Part shown: positions 1-12,212 of the stretch, one piece after another
Layout: each line of letters opens with the position of its first letter
Position numbering within the stretch: the first letter of the stretch is position 1
NCBI RefSeq assembly: GCF_949628265.1
Contig: NC_088787.1
Location: 32,600,844 to 32,664,843, forward strand
DNA: 64,000 bases
Direction of reading: 5' to 3'
Origin: Cloeon dipterum
Lineage: Eukaryota; Arthropoda; Insecta; Ephemeroptera; Baetidae
The notes under the pieces: generated by a model
Database searches by the model: none
Seen by the model: the letters and a program-made list of their open reading frames with translations, nothing else
Told to the model about the DNA's origin: nothing
Translations under genes and position numbers: made by a program

Positions 1-32
1 TTGAGAGCTTATTTTTTCTTTGCTATTTGTAG

Positions 33-318
33 AGTATGATGCTGAGAAGAAGAAAGCTGAGGCCGTTAAAAAGGAAACGGACGAAGACTTTCCAAACCAA
101 AAAAGAAACTGGCTAGGTGCTGCAATATTTGCCACCGCTGCTATGACTGGATACTTGTTTAGTCAGGGAATGCTTCAGGTAAATCATTCTCTGTGTAAGA
201 CAGAGAGGTTCTAACTTTCAGATAATCTTTCCAGATTTCCCTTCAGCCGCAGAAAAGCTCTGCTAAACGCGAGTTGGGCGATGACTACGAGGAAATTTAT
301 CTTCATGAGGATACTTAA
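33..318 (+). CDS. C-terminal two exons of an unidentified single-pass membrane protein (partial)
   Basis: The gene enters from the left edge. A 3' splice site (ttgtag) opens an exon near position 33-35 that ends at a CAG|GTAAAT donor at 178; a second exon runs 235-318 and ends in TAA, with frame kept across the join. The visible tail has a lysine/glutamate-rich stretch (AEKKKAEAVKKETDED), then one hydrophobic segment (about WLGAAIFATAAMTGYLF), then an acidic C-terminus ending EEIYLHEDT. That layout fits a membrane protein with one segment near its C-terminus, possibly in mitochondria, but I do not recognise the family. It converges on Crag, with 566 bp between the two stop codons. The exon start could be 33 or 35, as two AG dinucleotides are adjacent. 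Confidence 0.65.
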
Positions 319-367
319 TATACTCCGTTCATTCCTGTTCAGCTAGTCTTTTTCTTTATCGACTGCC

Positions 368-373
368 AATAAA
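368..373 (+). terminator. Poly(A) signal of the left-edge gene
   Basis: AATAAA lies 50 nt after the TAA at 316-318, a normal distance for an animal 3' end. Confidence 0.6.
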
Positions 374-661
374 GTTGTGACAAAGGTATTTGGTGAAATT
401 TTTCTACACTTAACCATGATGTTAATATCTTTCTTGTTGCTGGCAAAGGCTGTCAAAAGTTCCGCGAAAACTTTTTAAATAAATTGAGGAAGATACCCTA
501 ATGGCTTTTTGGGTGCAAAGAAAATTGTAATTGCTCAATTTAAATGTATGCTTCAATACATGACTTATTATAGCGTAATAGTTGCTCATTAGTACTAGCA
601 ATTTGACTTTTAAAGGAAACAAGATGATTGTCGTGTATAGCTGATGATACAGAAGATGATG

Positions 662-667
662 TTTATT
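662..667 (-). terminator. Candidate poly(A) signal of Crag
   Basis: TTTATT on the plus strand reads AATAAA on the minus strand, about 220 nt beyond the Crag stop codon. Confidence 0.4.
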
Positions 668-884
668 ATAGTACTTAATAATGTATATCAATGCAACTAG
701 TGCTCAATTTAAAAAGGCACACAATGCGTTTGAATCACAATTTCAAATTGCTTCGGTGATAAACTCGAGGATCAACAGATCACTCAACATGAATACTTTC
801 ATACTTTTTGTCTACACTAGTGGAACAAATCCACACATATGCAATCCATATCACAACAAGGAGGGTATATACTTTTAATCGGGT

Positions 885-3800
885 TTATAAATCTAGCTCA
901 CGGAAGAAGTGACGACAGCAAACAGAATAATTAGTCAGAGGTTGATCACAAGGAAGATACGATTTTAGCTCCTTATGCGACAATTTGTCATAAGCGATCC
1001 TGTACTCTTCGTCAAATGCCACTAGAACAGAAAATTAAAAAATTAAAGGCAACTCGGGCATGACTGATATAACCGTACCTTGGTCTATATTTTCTCTCTG
1101 GAGAGCAGCAAATGCCAGGAAGAGTATGTCTCTATAAATGGAATAAGTTCGAGGCATGATGTTCTGCTTGAGGGTTTGTCTTTCGGCAGCAACTTTGTTC
1201 ATCGGCTCAAGCAAGTCGTTGCTCTTGACACAAGTGATTATCTTATCCATAATACTAGAATTAAATCAGTGAGCACAGTGGTATTAAAATTTAAAATGTG
1301 TCATACGCTGCAGAGATGTCTGCTTTGTGAACAGGTTTATTCTTGAGCTGCCTCATTTGCTGCCAAGCTATGTACATTGGTCTGCCTGTCTCTTCATAAA
1401 ACCGTGGATTTTCCCACATGCACCTGATTAAAATGCCAGGTTGGGGAATATCAATCCAGCTGCAGTGAATAGATCTGCCTTTTTTCACTGCTACAGAATC
1501 CAGGCAAATGTACGGTAAGTGGCTCTCGACGTCGATGCGTTGGAATATCCATACCTAGATTCAAATATTTAGCTAATTTTGAGGCAACAGCAGTCATATT
1601 TTACCAAATTCCAATATATAATTGGATGCTCATCAACGAAATTGAACTTCATGAGAGCAGCGTCTCCTTCAGTTTCCAGAATGCTCTCTATTTCTTTCCG
1701 CAACACTAGAGGATTAAGGTATGGAACAGTGACTGGTTCGTTAGAAACTGGCTCCATTCCAGAATCAGAAGAAGTCTGTAAGGCAAGAATTGATTGTATA
1801 GTTTTCATACATCACCATCTAACTTTGAACGTGGTGCGGCCGAAATTTTAAAATCAAAATGAACATCAACCAAGTGCTGATGTCATGCTTTAATTAGTTA
1901 GGTTTTCGTTATTCATATTTTAGAAGTACGCAAAAATGAATTAGAAGAAAATGCAAATAATATATTTGCAGGATTTACTTTGAGATCTTCAGGTTGCTCT
2001 CCTTGAGTCTGATTAGTCAGCTGACTTTCACTGATGCTCCTTGTCCGTGACCTATTTAATAAACAATATATAAATCAAAATACTTTGATATACACAAATA
2101 TTACGCTTTCTTTCCATCTGCAAGTGCAGAATCAGGGTGCAGCGTATCTTTGGAGCATGCCAGCTCTTGCAAAGATTGGGAACTTGCGCATGTAGGCAAA
2201 GGACTAGCACTGGCTTCCTTGACAGGCATTTCTCTGAAGTCCAAAATACTTACAACAAGGAACGGCACAACAGGTTTATCACAATGTTGGCACCTAGAGT
2301 GAAAAGTGTGACCACTCAAACTCACTTGACCAAATTAATATTTACTTTGTATTGAGATTTGAGTCGTCTGGGACCCATCCTGCCATTATCTCTTCGTCAT
2401 ACAAAATGCTCGCACAGTTGTGACACTTTGAACACGTGGTCATCTCAATTTCAAGGGCGATTGGAGCGTTGCCTGCCTCCTCCCGCCTCTGATAAATTTT
2501 CTCTGGTAGCATTGTGTGCAAAGATAAGTTGCTGCCTATGTCTGGTGCAAAATGGGAGTTATTTCACGAACAAAGTGGTCATTAACAGATATACCAGACG
2601 GATTGAGGTTGGTAGCGCTACCCTTCCTACTGCTGTCAACACCGCTGAACAAGTCGAGCAAGTTACTCCCCCAATAGTCCACAGCTGTGTATTGTCCCAT
2701 GGAGCCAAGAGGAGAGAACTCAGGTATGTAGGAAGCGTTGCGGCTTCGCCTTTCTTCAGTAAAATCGTCTTCATCACCAACAACACTGCTTTCTCTTGTT
2801 GCTGAAGATGGATAGCCACTAAAAATTGATTGGATTGGGTGATTTGTGGTATAGATTATATTTTCCTTACTGTGGAGTTGTGCCTTTGACTGGTGTGGTA
2901 TTTGAAGATATCACCTCCTTAATTTCGTCAAATTTTTTGGCCATAGATGTAGCGGCTGTCGAGGCTGCAGACTTCAAATTCATAAACATTTCATTTGTCC
3001 TCTTGCCTGTCAAGCTTGCAGGACTGCAAGAAGTTAATAAAATGGTAGATACAAACATTAATTGTGAATTCAAAGACCAGGGTAAGGTGGAAGTTATTCA
3101 CACCATGCAAGGAAGCAAAAATTAAATAAGGGTACAAAGTGTGGTTAAACTAGTCTAACCTGAAACGCTGTGTTAGAGCATTTTGAGCGTTTTCGAGCAA
3201 GCGCATATCCGGCTTTCTCAAACTCAATCTTCCAGGACTGTACCTTCTGTAAGGAAGCAAAAAGAATGTTGCCTAAGTGGGTGCAAACAAAATAAAATCT
3301 GGCGGTCATAAAAATTGCTCTAAATGATAATAAAGCTTTTCAGTGTAAAATAAGTGTTACGGAAAACATCAAGCAATGTTAACCTGAACGGCAACTTGAA
3401 ACTGGAACTTAAGCTGCTTAGACTAGATGCAACACTAGGAGAAGCTTGAACTCCAGTGCGCATCATGGCCGATGGGCTAGCAGGCAGCGTGGATGATCTC
3501 TGGATCACCTTTTTTGTGCCATCGTCCATGTAAATATCGTCTGAGTCAACACCTGATAAAAAAATGTGCTGATATTCAAACGACAAGAAAATTTGCTATA
3601 TTTACATGACTCAGGTGGAGTTTGGCTCTTCATGATGCTGTCTGCACCCATTCCTTGATGATATGTAGCACTTCGCAACACAGGCGGTGGAGTAAATTTG
3701 TCAGTCATGTCTTCAGTTTTGCGTCTGACGTTTCTGTTGCTGTCCTTGAAAAGCACTGGCCCATGTGCTCCTTCTTCTGCTATCCAGCTCTTGGCTGGAC

Positions 3801-6800
3801 TCTGCTCGACACTTGGAGGAAGAGCTTTGGCATCTTCTTCATCATCGTCCTCAGCATTCAGAGCACCCAAAGGGTCATTCTCCGTAACAATGGTGCGCGC
3901 AGGACTGCGTGGAGTTCTGCTTAGGTTTGATGGAGTGGAAGGTGCAGACTGCTTTGTTGGGGTGGTGTTTTCGCTGCCATCCTGCATGTAATCAATGACG
4001 GCTTGCTCAAGGTCCTGGCTTTCGGAACGATGAGATTCACTTCCAAGTTTTCCTCTGCGTTTGTGACCATTAGCAAGCTCTGATTGTTTCTTAGCTTGAG
4101 CTTCTTCATTCTGCATAATCACTTTGAGCTGTCCAAGTTTCTCCAGGATCTGGGCATCGTTTGCAAAACTTTCTGACCTGTTGAGGAACTTGACGTTAGT
4201 ATTGATGCAAAGCATAAGTTAAAAAAATATTTACCTAAGCATTTGGAAGCAATCACTTGCTTCATTTGCTGAAGCAGTTCTATGTTCCCTCAGTCTTGAG
4301 TAGTCCGATCCACTAAAGTGTCGCCTCCGAAAAGTATTGTCAGTTGCTGTTCCAACAGAAACAGGTCTTCTTAATTCAACGTGATTTTCTGATGGTTCTG
4401 AAATGTTATCGCAATTAGGCACTGGGGATACAAAACAGCGTAACTCCTAACCAGGATGCTGAGGATTAGGAGACACTGGTGTTGGAGCTTTTACAATGCT
4501 GCTCACTCGAGGCCGGATTTGCACTGTGTCATTTTCATCACAAACCTCCTCTTCTTCTTTGGTTGTCACGTTTGTGTCCTCTGTTTGTTGGATTTCTGGG
4601 AAAATATATATTCCTACTTTTTACAAATATGTAGAATGGATCAATCATCGCAAAAATAAACATATAAATCTGTTTTAATGGATTATCAATTTTTTAATGA
4701 AGCTAAAGCTAACCAAAAACAAGTAGTAATTAAAAATGTTTTCTGATCACAAGTCCCACACTAAATGAACTAAATGTTGCAAAAAATGAGGCATGGAAGC
4801 AACTGTCAAAAACGCTGACCTAATATTTCAGCTTTCATCTGGTAAATTTTTGTGCAATATGTAAACTGAGTAATAAGCCATTTTTTCATTCTGACAAATT
4901 GGAAGGCATTATGAAAGCTCGCTGATATGATTTAACTGCAAGTCAATATGTGAAAGCATTGCTTGAATGGTCACTGCAAATTGTCCTCACCACTAGCCGA
5001 GCTGTTTTCGTTGAGGCAGCCCCTCGAAGTAGACTCATAAAGAGAACCATAGCCAGCGTCACTTCCTGTCACAAGCAACTCTCTCAAACCCCAACGAATC
5101 ATGCATTCCAAAACCAAATTAACTAACCTAAAGTGGCGGACTTCTGCTGGGCAGCAACCTCTAGCACTTCCTTGCTAATTTGATTTGGAGCAGAGTCATG
5201 CGAGGAATTTCCACTCTCCAATGATGTCCTGGACACGCCTCCCAGTGAATGACCATCAGAATCCTTGTCCATTGAGAGACGCCTCCTGGAACCTTTCCTA
5301 CCAGCCCGCCGGAAGAGAGCGACTCCAAGTATGACGTTTCTCAATTTAGTCCACAGCAGCTGACTTGAGTTATTAATGTCAGAGGGCCAGGCGGCCTCCA
5401 GGACTGCACGGTTGTAAAAACCATATGTAATGGCGTTTGGTTGCATTCCACTTCGCTTCATCAGGAACAAAAGCTTCACGGCAAGGACTGGCATGTTGTA
5501 CAGACCACAAAGTTGCATCACCACGCGGTAACAAATCTGAGGGCACCAATCAGTCAAAATTTATCTTTAAAGTCCTAAGAGATTTGTGTACTTCATCTGA
5601 TGGTGGGACTTTCAATTTGTGGAGCTTTTCCAGCAAATCAAACGCCTTTTGAAGAATTTGAACCTTGGACTGTGATCGAAGGATATGGCTGGGCAGGTGA
5701 ATGAACCATAGGCTGAAAATACATGGAAAGTAATGCAAAATCATTTGATTGAGTCAAATTGTGTAATACCTGTAGCAAGTGCTGAGCAAACACTTGGCCC
5801 AGAGAAGGGGCGAAGCAGATGATTTTCTCGCCATTTTCTGAGCACAGCGAATTTCGTGTTTGGTTCGCTTAGCAATAGGACTACCAGGCAACAATGAAAT
5901 GTCTCCAAGGAACTTGACTGTCTCATTTTGGTTGAATAAAGCAGGATTCAACACAAAACCCTAAAACCATTTAGTTCGCATTGAAATTTAATTATTGGTC
6001 ACAGTGGCATACCCTGTAGGAGTAGGTGACACCAGGGGGTAAATCTGTGGGCTCGGGTGGCATGATGAACACTGTGTTCTCACTCTTCTCGTGATCATCA
6101 AGCTCTAATAACGGAGCATCAACATCATCCGACGTTCCAACCTGTTAACCGTTAAAAAATAAGGACATATACATAATATAATTTAACTACTTTTTCAGCA
6201 CAGTCGTCGAAAAATGCTAGTGACGCATCCATGTCCGACACAAAGGACCTTTCCTCGATAAACTTGATGAACATCTGTGTCTTCATTATGAGCTCAAAAA
6301 ATTTGTGATGTGCTCTGTCTCTAGAGCGTTTGAATCCTTCCAAATCAAAGAGTGAGCTGGGGTCTGTGGTTCCTGCAGTTGGAGCTTTAGTGATGGGTAA
6401 GAGAAAGCTTCTGTAGCCCTTCAGCACTGTGGCCATGAAATGCAAGAACGCTTCTTGGATCTCGACTTCAAGGGCTTGCTGTTTACCAAAATAATCATGA
6501 TATTGTTGATATTATTGGCTCGTTACTATATTCACATTTTAACTTGCCTCTTTCCTTTTTTTGATGAAATCCCAATCAATACTTGAATCGTCAAATTCCC
6601 CTTCAGTACTAACACTTTTCTGCAAATTTTGATTAGTGACTCGGACCTTTCCAAAAAGCCGCTGCAAGTTCTTCAGCAAATTTCGCGCAGCTTTTTTGGG
6701 CAAAGTTTTGGACGTGAGAGGACATTTCTCTTTATCATCGTTGCTTTGGTGGCTAGAAAATTAAAAAGTAGTGCGTTCAATCAACAAAACTCCTCTTTTA

Positions 6801-9152
6801 CTTACATGGTGATGCTGTTTGTATCCAAGTCAATGTAACTGATTTCAGATGGAGGGTCGTAGAAATCAAAAAACCTTGAGTCAACTCCAATTAACAAAGG
6901 GACAGGTGCGTGAAGGACATAGGCTAGACCCAGTGGACAAAGCGGAATGTACGGACATTGCCACTTGAAGGGAAATATGATCTGTAACGTTTAAAAATTA
7001 GAAAGCGATATTAAGAATTCAAAGAAAGGCCTACCATAGAAATAGCCTCAGCAACAGCTGTCAAAACATCAGGACGGAGGGAGTGAACTAGAATTTTTTG
7101 TTCTGTCAAAGCCAGTAAAAGAACTAGTAAGCAGTTTTCAGGCCCCAGATTTGAGAGGAGAGCGCTAAAATTAGCTCCACTCTTTGACAGAGGCAAATCT
7201 TCAGGTTGTGTTAATATAACACGCTCTGTAGATGACAACTGGAAGAGAATTCGCGGTCTCTTGGGTGACGGGCAAGGGACATTTTCGAGGAAGTACGAAA
7301 TGTATCTGTAAATTTTATGAATTGACAGTTCAGAATTACTAAAATCACGTTAATTTGTTAGGCATACCTTTCTACAGGCACAGCATGAGGTCCGTTGCAT
7401 GTCATTTTGTAAAGGAACTTGAGAAACTTTTCAAATGTGTCAAAGAACGGATAGTGGGACAGCAGACATATACACTTATTGGCGTTAACACTTGTCAATG
7501 TATTGGTGTTTTCGAGTTTTAATTGTTTTCTTTGGCTTGTCGTCAAATTGTCATCCGGCATCCGCTCGTAAAATGTTATTGCCGACCCATAAATCTAAAA
7601 TGAAAATTAATTATGAGTTGAGAATGGAATCCAAAAGGTTGTAGGACTTTCACCATTTCTGCTCCATCAGCAACAGTTAGAACAAAGGTTGAGAACAAAG
7701 GTTTTGGCTGGGCGGCTTCAGCAGGCCAGCACTCGATTGTGGCTCCCATTGGCAAACAAAACATGGGCACATTTTCAGGAAACGGAAAGTACGCGTGGTC
7801 TACCTTGGGATATCTTGCCAAAACGCCTGTTAATTCAAAATTTGAATCATTGAACTACTGAAGTAAATTGATTCATCCTTACCTGGTTTATAAGTGATTA
7901 AGTTAGGCCTGTGCATAGACTTCTTGTAGCAGATGTAGGCGCCTGACATGCCCTGCAACATTGGTGATACTTGAAATACTTCCAATGGAAAATTACAACT
8001 CTTCTTACAATCAAACTTTTATTGAGGCTTTTGTCAATGAGGCAAAACGCATGAGGAGGATTTTCACCCTTGCCTGGGTTTATGACGCAAACGTCTGTGA
8101 CCACCAGCTGGTTACATGGCATCCTTTCTGGTGCTCGGCGGAATGTAACATATGTTTTTGTGGAGGTTCCTGAGGTGATGCTTGCTGGTCTGTTCTCAGG
8201 TGTAGTTCTCACCACCTGAGAATCAGACATGATCCTTTCCTTCCCATCATAGATCACACTGGGGGCAAATTTATGAATTAAACAAGAAACTTTAAATTTC
8301 AACTTTTATAATTACCCAATGTCAACCAAAGGCGGCTTGTCCAGACCTCTTTTGTAGCAGAGATACACATCTGTGCTTTTCCAAGCTCCCATGGTTAGAC
8401 TCGCGGAGTGACCTGATCAAACATAACATAAATTTCATTGGTCAACTCAAGGATTCATTCATGGAAGAAAAATTTGGACATTCCTTGATTGGGAAAATGT
8501 CTTGATCTTGAAATCAGCCCGTTGGCTTGCATTGTAAGCGCATTCTCAGGAGGGACAAGGCAATGGGTGATAATTGATCAGTTAAATAATCTAACACTGG
8601 CTGCCCAATGTCAGCGATGGAAAAAGGTGGTTACATAAGTGACTTGAAATGCTCAAATAGCTCAACAGGCTGGGAGATGCACCCACCAGAAAAGCGAGTT
8701 ATTGCCATGAAAAAGGTACTTAATTTTTCTTAAAAAATTATCTGAAAATATTTAACTGGTTTCATCTAAATTTGTATTTTTTTAAGATATTAATTTTCCG
8801 TGAAATAGGACTACAGTTAACAGCCAGAACTAGTAGGCAACGAGGATTGTCCGAATTTTTATCCCATAATCTCGTAAATATTTTCCACAAATTTAATAAA
8901 CTCTTGGCAAAGTTTGGGTTCATACTGAACAGATTTTTTTTCAGACGTACCTGACGGAGTTAATGTGATGCAAGTGAATCCTGGAGGCACAGACTCTCCT
9001 AATGAGTGGAATATGACCGTGACTTCAGTAATAGGAGGCAAAGAGTGAGTTGGCTTCAGGCATGTGCCTTCCTGGTTGAATTCGCCAATCTCCACAGGTT
9101 TTTCAGGTAGCCCGGCCACCACGAAATAGTCTGCTACTCGTTTTTCCTCCAT
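885..9152 (-). CDS. Crag: DENN domain-containing protein 4 / Crag, Rab guanine-nucleotide exchange factor
   Basis: 29 coding exons, 1869 codons plus stop: 9152-8951, 8412-8316, 8258-8009, 7952-7883, 7826-7654, 7594-7368, 7305-7035, 6981-6806, 6752-6548, 6478-6191, 6141-6013, 5960-5770, 5712-5592, 5536-5128, 5065-4991, 4595-4452, 4421-4235, 4177-3606, 3552-3384, 3246-3160, 3023-2871, 2818-2595, 2541-2346, 2293-2105, 2051-1979, 1775-1605, 1554-1307, 1254-1079, 1021-885. The start [10 protein letters not shown] is typical of DENND4. An MABP region (exons 1-3) is followed by uDENN (exons 4-6), cDENN (exon 7, [20 protein letters not shown], and exon 8) and dDENN (exons 9-12). Exon 14 has the PPR-like [10 protein letters not shown] block. 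Exons 23-24 give paired cysteines (CSKCHNC, CQHC) around the family motif [15 protein letters not shown]4 proteins activate Rab10/Rab11-type GTPases in membrane traffic; that role is from the family. The middle (exons 15-22) is serine-rich and low in conservation. Most introns are about 50 to 160 nt; only the first coding intron (538 nt) and intron 16 (395 nt) are clearly longer. Confidence 0.93.
8542..8681 (+). repeat. Dispersed repeat fragment in the first coding intron of Crag
   Basis: About 140 bp match the segment 59769-59910 with scattered differences and small indels (shared blocks include CCAATGTCAG, AAATGCTCAAATAGCTCAAC and GGCTGGGAG). The match stops at both ends, so this is a truncated copy of a dispersed element. 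The block TAGCTCAACAGG resembles a tRNA A-box, but no B-box follows. Confidence 0.7.
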
Positions 9153-9966
9153 TGCAACTAGAATATCAATTCAGAGTAATTTTAGGTGCGTACTGCCAAA
9201 TTTTGAATGTTATATTACCTACTGTGGTTTACGCGAGGATTAGTGGAGCCAGAAAATCGTTTTAAAGGACTAGAGCATATTTATCCAGACATCTGACGCA
9301 ACCTGCAAACAAGACAAGTGCGATTAGAAATTGGTTGTATTATATACCTGCAAATTATTATTGAACTGCCTTAGGCATTTCAAGCTGTAATTTACTCTCG
9401 ACACCGTAATTGCGATGTGAAGTAGTTGTAATTACGACTGACTGGCCGAGAGAATACTCAGGAATAAATTAAAATTTAAATGCAGTGAGAGCTATCGAAG
9501 GTGTTGGCAAAAATATATGGCAAAGCATACCTTAATAAGAGGCAATAGCATGCGATTGACACTGTGCTGGTGAAATCCTACGAGCAGTGACTGTGATTCA
9601 TAACTAACCCGTGCACAATTTGCGTGAAGGAGGTATCTAGTGAAACCGCAGCAAAAACAATGAGGATATTGCATACTTGGCCGATCAATTTGCATTCGAT
9701 CGAGTTTCCCCGAGGATTGCATTCAAAGCTCCGTGTGAAAAGATTTGAGAACTCTTTAAAGAAAACTCAAGAGAGGATCATAAAAATTGAAATAAATTAT
9801 AAAGTCATTTAAAAACCGAATGCAGCCATCATGTTGACATTCAAGGTCAATACAAGGCGCTTTTCTTACGTTGGTTCTCTTTTGTATCGTCGATTAAGAT
9901 TTTTGTGTGCAGATTGCACGAACTGAAATTTGCCCATCATGCACATACTGACCTTTGCTGCTCACC
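9153..9966 (-). other. Crag 5' UTR exons and introns
   Basis: A 3' splice site (TTCTAG) sits six nt before the Crag start codon, so the 5' UTR is spliced. One noncoding exon fits at 9302-9219 (TTTGCAG before it, GTAATA after it) and a GTGAGC donor at 9965-9964 could end the first exon, placing transcription start above 9966. No TATA box is obvious. Confidence 0.4.
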
Positions 9967-10486
9967 GCGGATCATCCGGAAGCAGATTTAAACGGAGATG
10001 TCGAGTTTTATCCTGGAAAAGCCTCTGCGATTTGAAAATTCAAAACATCTGACTGACAAAACCAAAACAGCGAGACAAGTGACACGGAGCGGAAGGGAGG
10101 GCGCTGCTCATTGTCAGCAGGCAGAGGCGTAGCCAAAAGGCGCAGCGCGGCAACCAGCACAGCATTGAGAAAAAAAGGAAAATATATTGATAGTTTAAAA
10201 TCTCAACCTAAAATAGACCATGATTTTATAAATTTCTCAAGGTTGTTTACCGCAGTTCAAAGGAAATGATAGCGAATTTTAAACATTACAGATGGCAGTA
10301 CACCGTTTTTGTAAATTAATTCAGCTTAATTGTTACCGAGATCATACTGATGAATTAAATACTTTAAATCTAATGGCTTGGGCTGTTTACACCGGACCTA
10401 ACATAAATAAGTACATAAATACTCCGTTTCATTCAAATGACTCTACAATGTAAACAGAAAAATTGAAACTAACATTCCCAGTTGTG

Positions 10487-10501
10487 TTTATTTCGTTTAT
10501 T
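10487..10501 (-). terminator. Two candidate poly(A) signals of AMACR
   Basis: Two TTTATT strings (AATAAA on the minus strand) at 10487-10492 and 10496-10501 lie about 150 nt past the AMACR stop. Confidence 0.45.
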
Positions 10502-10644
10502 CATCACGCTACAAATATTTTTGGATACATAACAAATAACAAAACTATAATTTCAACAGAACTATTTTATAAACACGTCCCTCAATCATACAAAAATATG
10601 GCAAACACTGTAAAAAGGTCCCAATAATAATTCTTGATCAGTCT

Positions 10645-12212
10645 TTACAATTTTGAAGGATGGTTTTCACTATCACAAATTCTGGCTACACCTTCATCAA
10701 CAAACCCTTTGATTTCCTCTCCAGAAAATCCATATTCTAACAAAACATCTTGAGTGTGTTGGCCAATTTCCGGTCTTAGCTTGCTGGCAGCTTGACTCAC
10801 CCCAGGCGTCAAGCTCAGAATTGGAGCAGGGTTTGGAACAGGCAAACCATATTTGTCTGCAGATTTAATAATTAATGACAAAAATTTCGCTTCAAACAAT
10901 TAAAATACCAATCACAAAGCTGCCTCTCGCTTTGTTGTGTGAATAGTCTGCTGCTTCAGACATATCAAGCACAGGTGTTACACAAGCGTCGAGTTGGTCA
11001 AAAATTTCAGTCCACTCTGCTCTGGTTTTACTCAAGAATTTGACCCTGAGCAACTGCCGCATTTCTTCAGACTTTGCGTCAGAAACATTCTGTGGAGCCT
11101 CCTCCTCAGTCAACCCCAGTCCAAGCAACAGTTGATCATAGAACTGTGGCTCGAGAGACCCTACAGCCATGTAGCCCCCATCTTTCGTCTCGTAAGTGTC
11201 GTAGTAATGAGCTCCTGTGTCCAAGCTGTTAATTCAATCATGATAATCGTGATATTCAAATCAAAAAATTTTATTACGAGTTTTGGCCTCTGCCTTTCCC
11301 CCAAATCGGCAACCACTGAGAGCGGAAGAGCCAGCTACTGACATAAGCAGCCCCCTCGACCATGCTGGAATCAATCACTTGGCCTCTTCCTGACTTACTT
11401 CGCTCTAAGAGTGCCATCACAATCCCAAAGGCACACATCAATCCACCGCCAGCAAAATCGGCTAAAACGTTGACAGGTGGTGTGGGTGGAGAGTTATCCC
11501 GGCCAAGCATAGAGAGGACGCCTGTAACAGATGAAAAGTAATAAATAATTTAAAATATAATTATTTCACAAAGATGATTCAGCACTATCTTATTACCAGA
11601 TATTGCTGCGTAATTTATGTCATGTCCTGCCTTCAATGCCAGAGGCCCAGTCTGCCCATATCCGGTCAGTCGAGCGTAAATCAACCTTTTGTTGTCCTTC
11701 ATGAGCACCTCAGGACCAAGTCCCAACTTTTCCATCACTCCTTTCCGAAACGGTTCAATTATGACATCGGACTGCTTGCTCATTTGTCGAAGGATTTTTA
11801 CACCAGTTGGACTTTTCAAGTTGAGTGAAATGGATCTCTTGCCATGGGACATAGCATCTAGGCTCATAGCCTGGTTGTGCTGTAATGTTATTTGAATATT
11901 AAAAATTCAAAGATCAAATTAAATATATAGGAAGTCAATAAATAACACGTCGATTCTAATTTGCATTTTTTTTAAAAAACAGAAAAAAATGCTATCCATG
12001 GATAGTAAATTATCTATACATATTATTTTAATCTAATATTTTCCACTTAAAATTTGAGACTTAATTCTGCAATCTAACAAAAGTATGAATAATAGATGAG
12101 TTACCTTGTCAACTCGAATGACATTTGCACCAAAGTCTGCTAAAATTGCTCCGCACAGAGGAGCAGGTGCCAGTCCTGCTAGTTCCAGAACCTTTATACC
12201 TTTCAATGCCAT
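10645..12212 (-). CDS. AMACR: Alpha-methylacyl-CoA racemase
   Basis: Five exons, 387 aa: 12212-12105, 11879-11597, 11521-11278, 11225-10909, 10856-10645. The length matches the family (about 380 aa). The enzyme interconverts R and S 2-methylacyl-CoA so that branched fatty acids and bile-acid-like side chains can enter beta-oxidation; it belongs to the class III CoA-transferase family. The start [20 protein letters not shown] and the blocks GHDINY (catalytic His) and [15 protein letters not shown] (catalytic Asp) are intact, as is [15 protein letters not shown]. The protein ends in SKL, the standard peroxisomal import signal. An upstream in-frame ATG exists (12257), but conservation begins at 12212. 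It lies in the same direction as Crag but has its own 3' end, so it is not an operon. Confidence 0.95.

Larger units (their letters stand above)
319..884. other. Convergent 3' intergenic spacer
   Basis: This AT-rich spacer holds the 3' UTRs of two convergent genes. Apart from the poly(A) signals on each strand I see no coding signal or repeat in it. Confidence 0.6.

Noticed and set aside
2359..2805. 148-codon plus-strand frame
   Set aside because: It is the complement of Crag exons 22-23.
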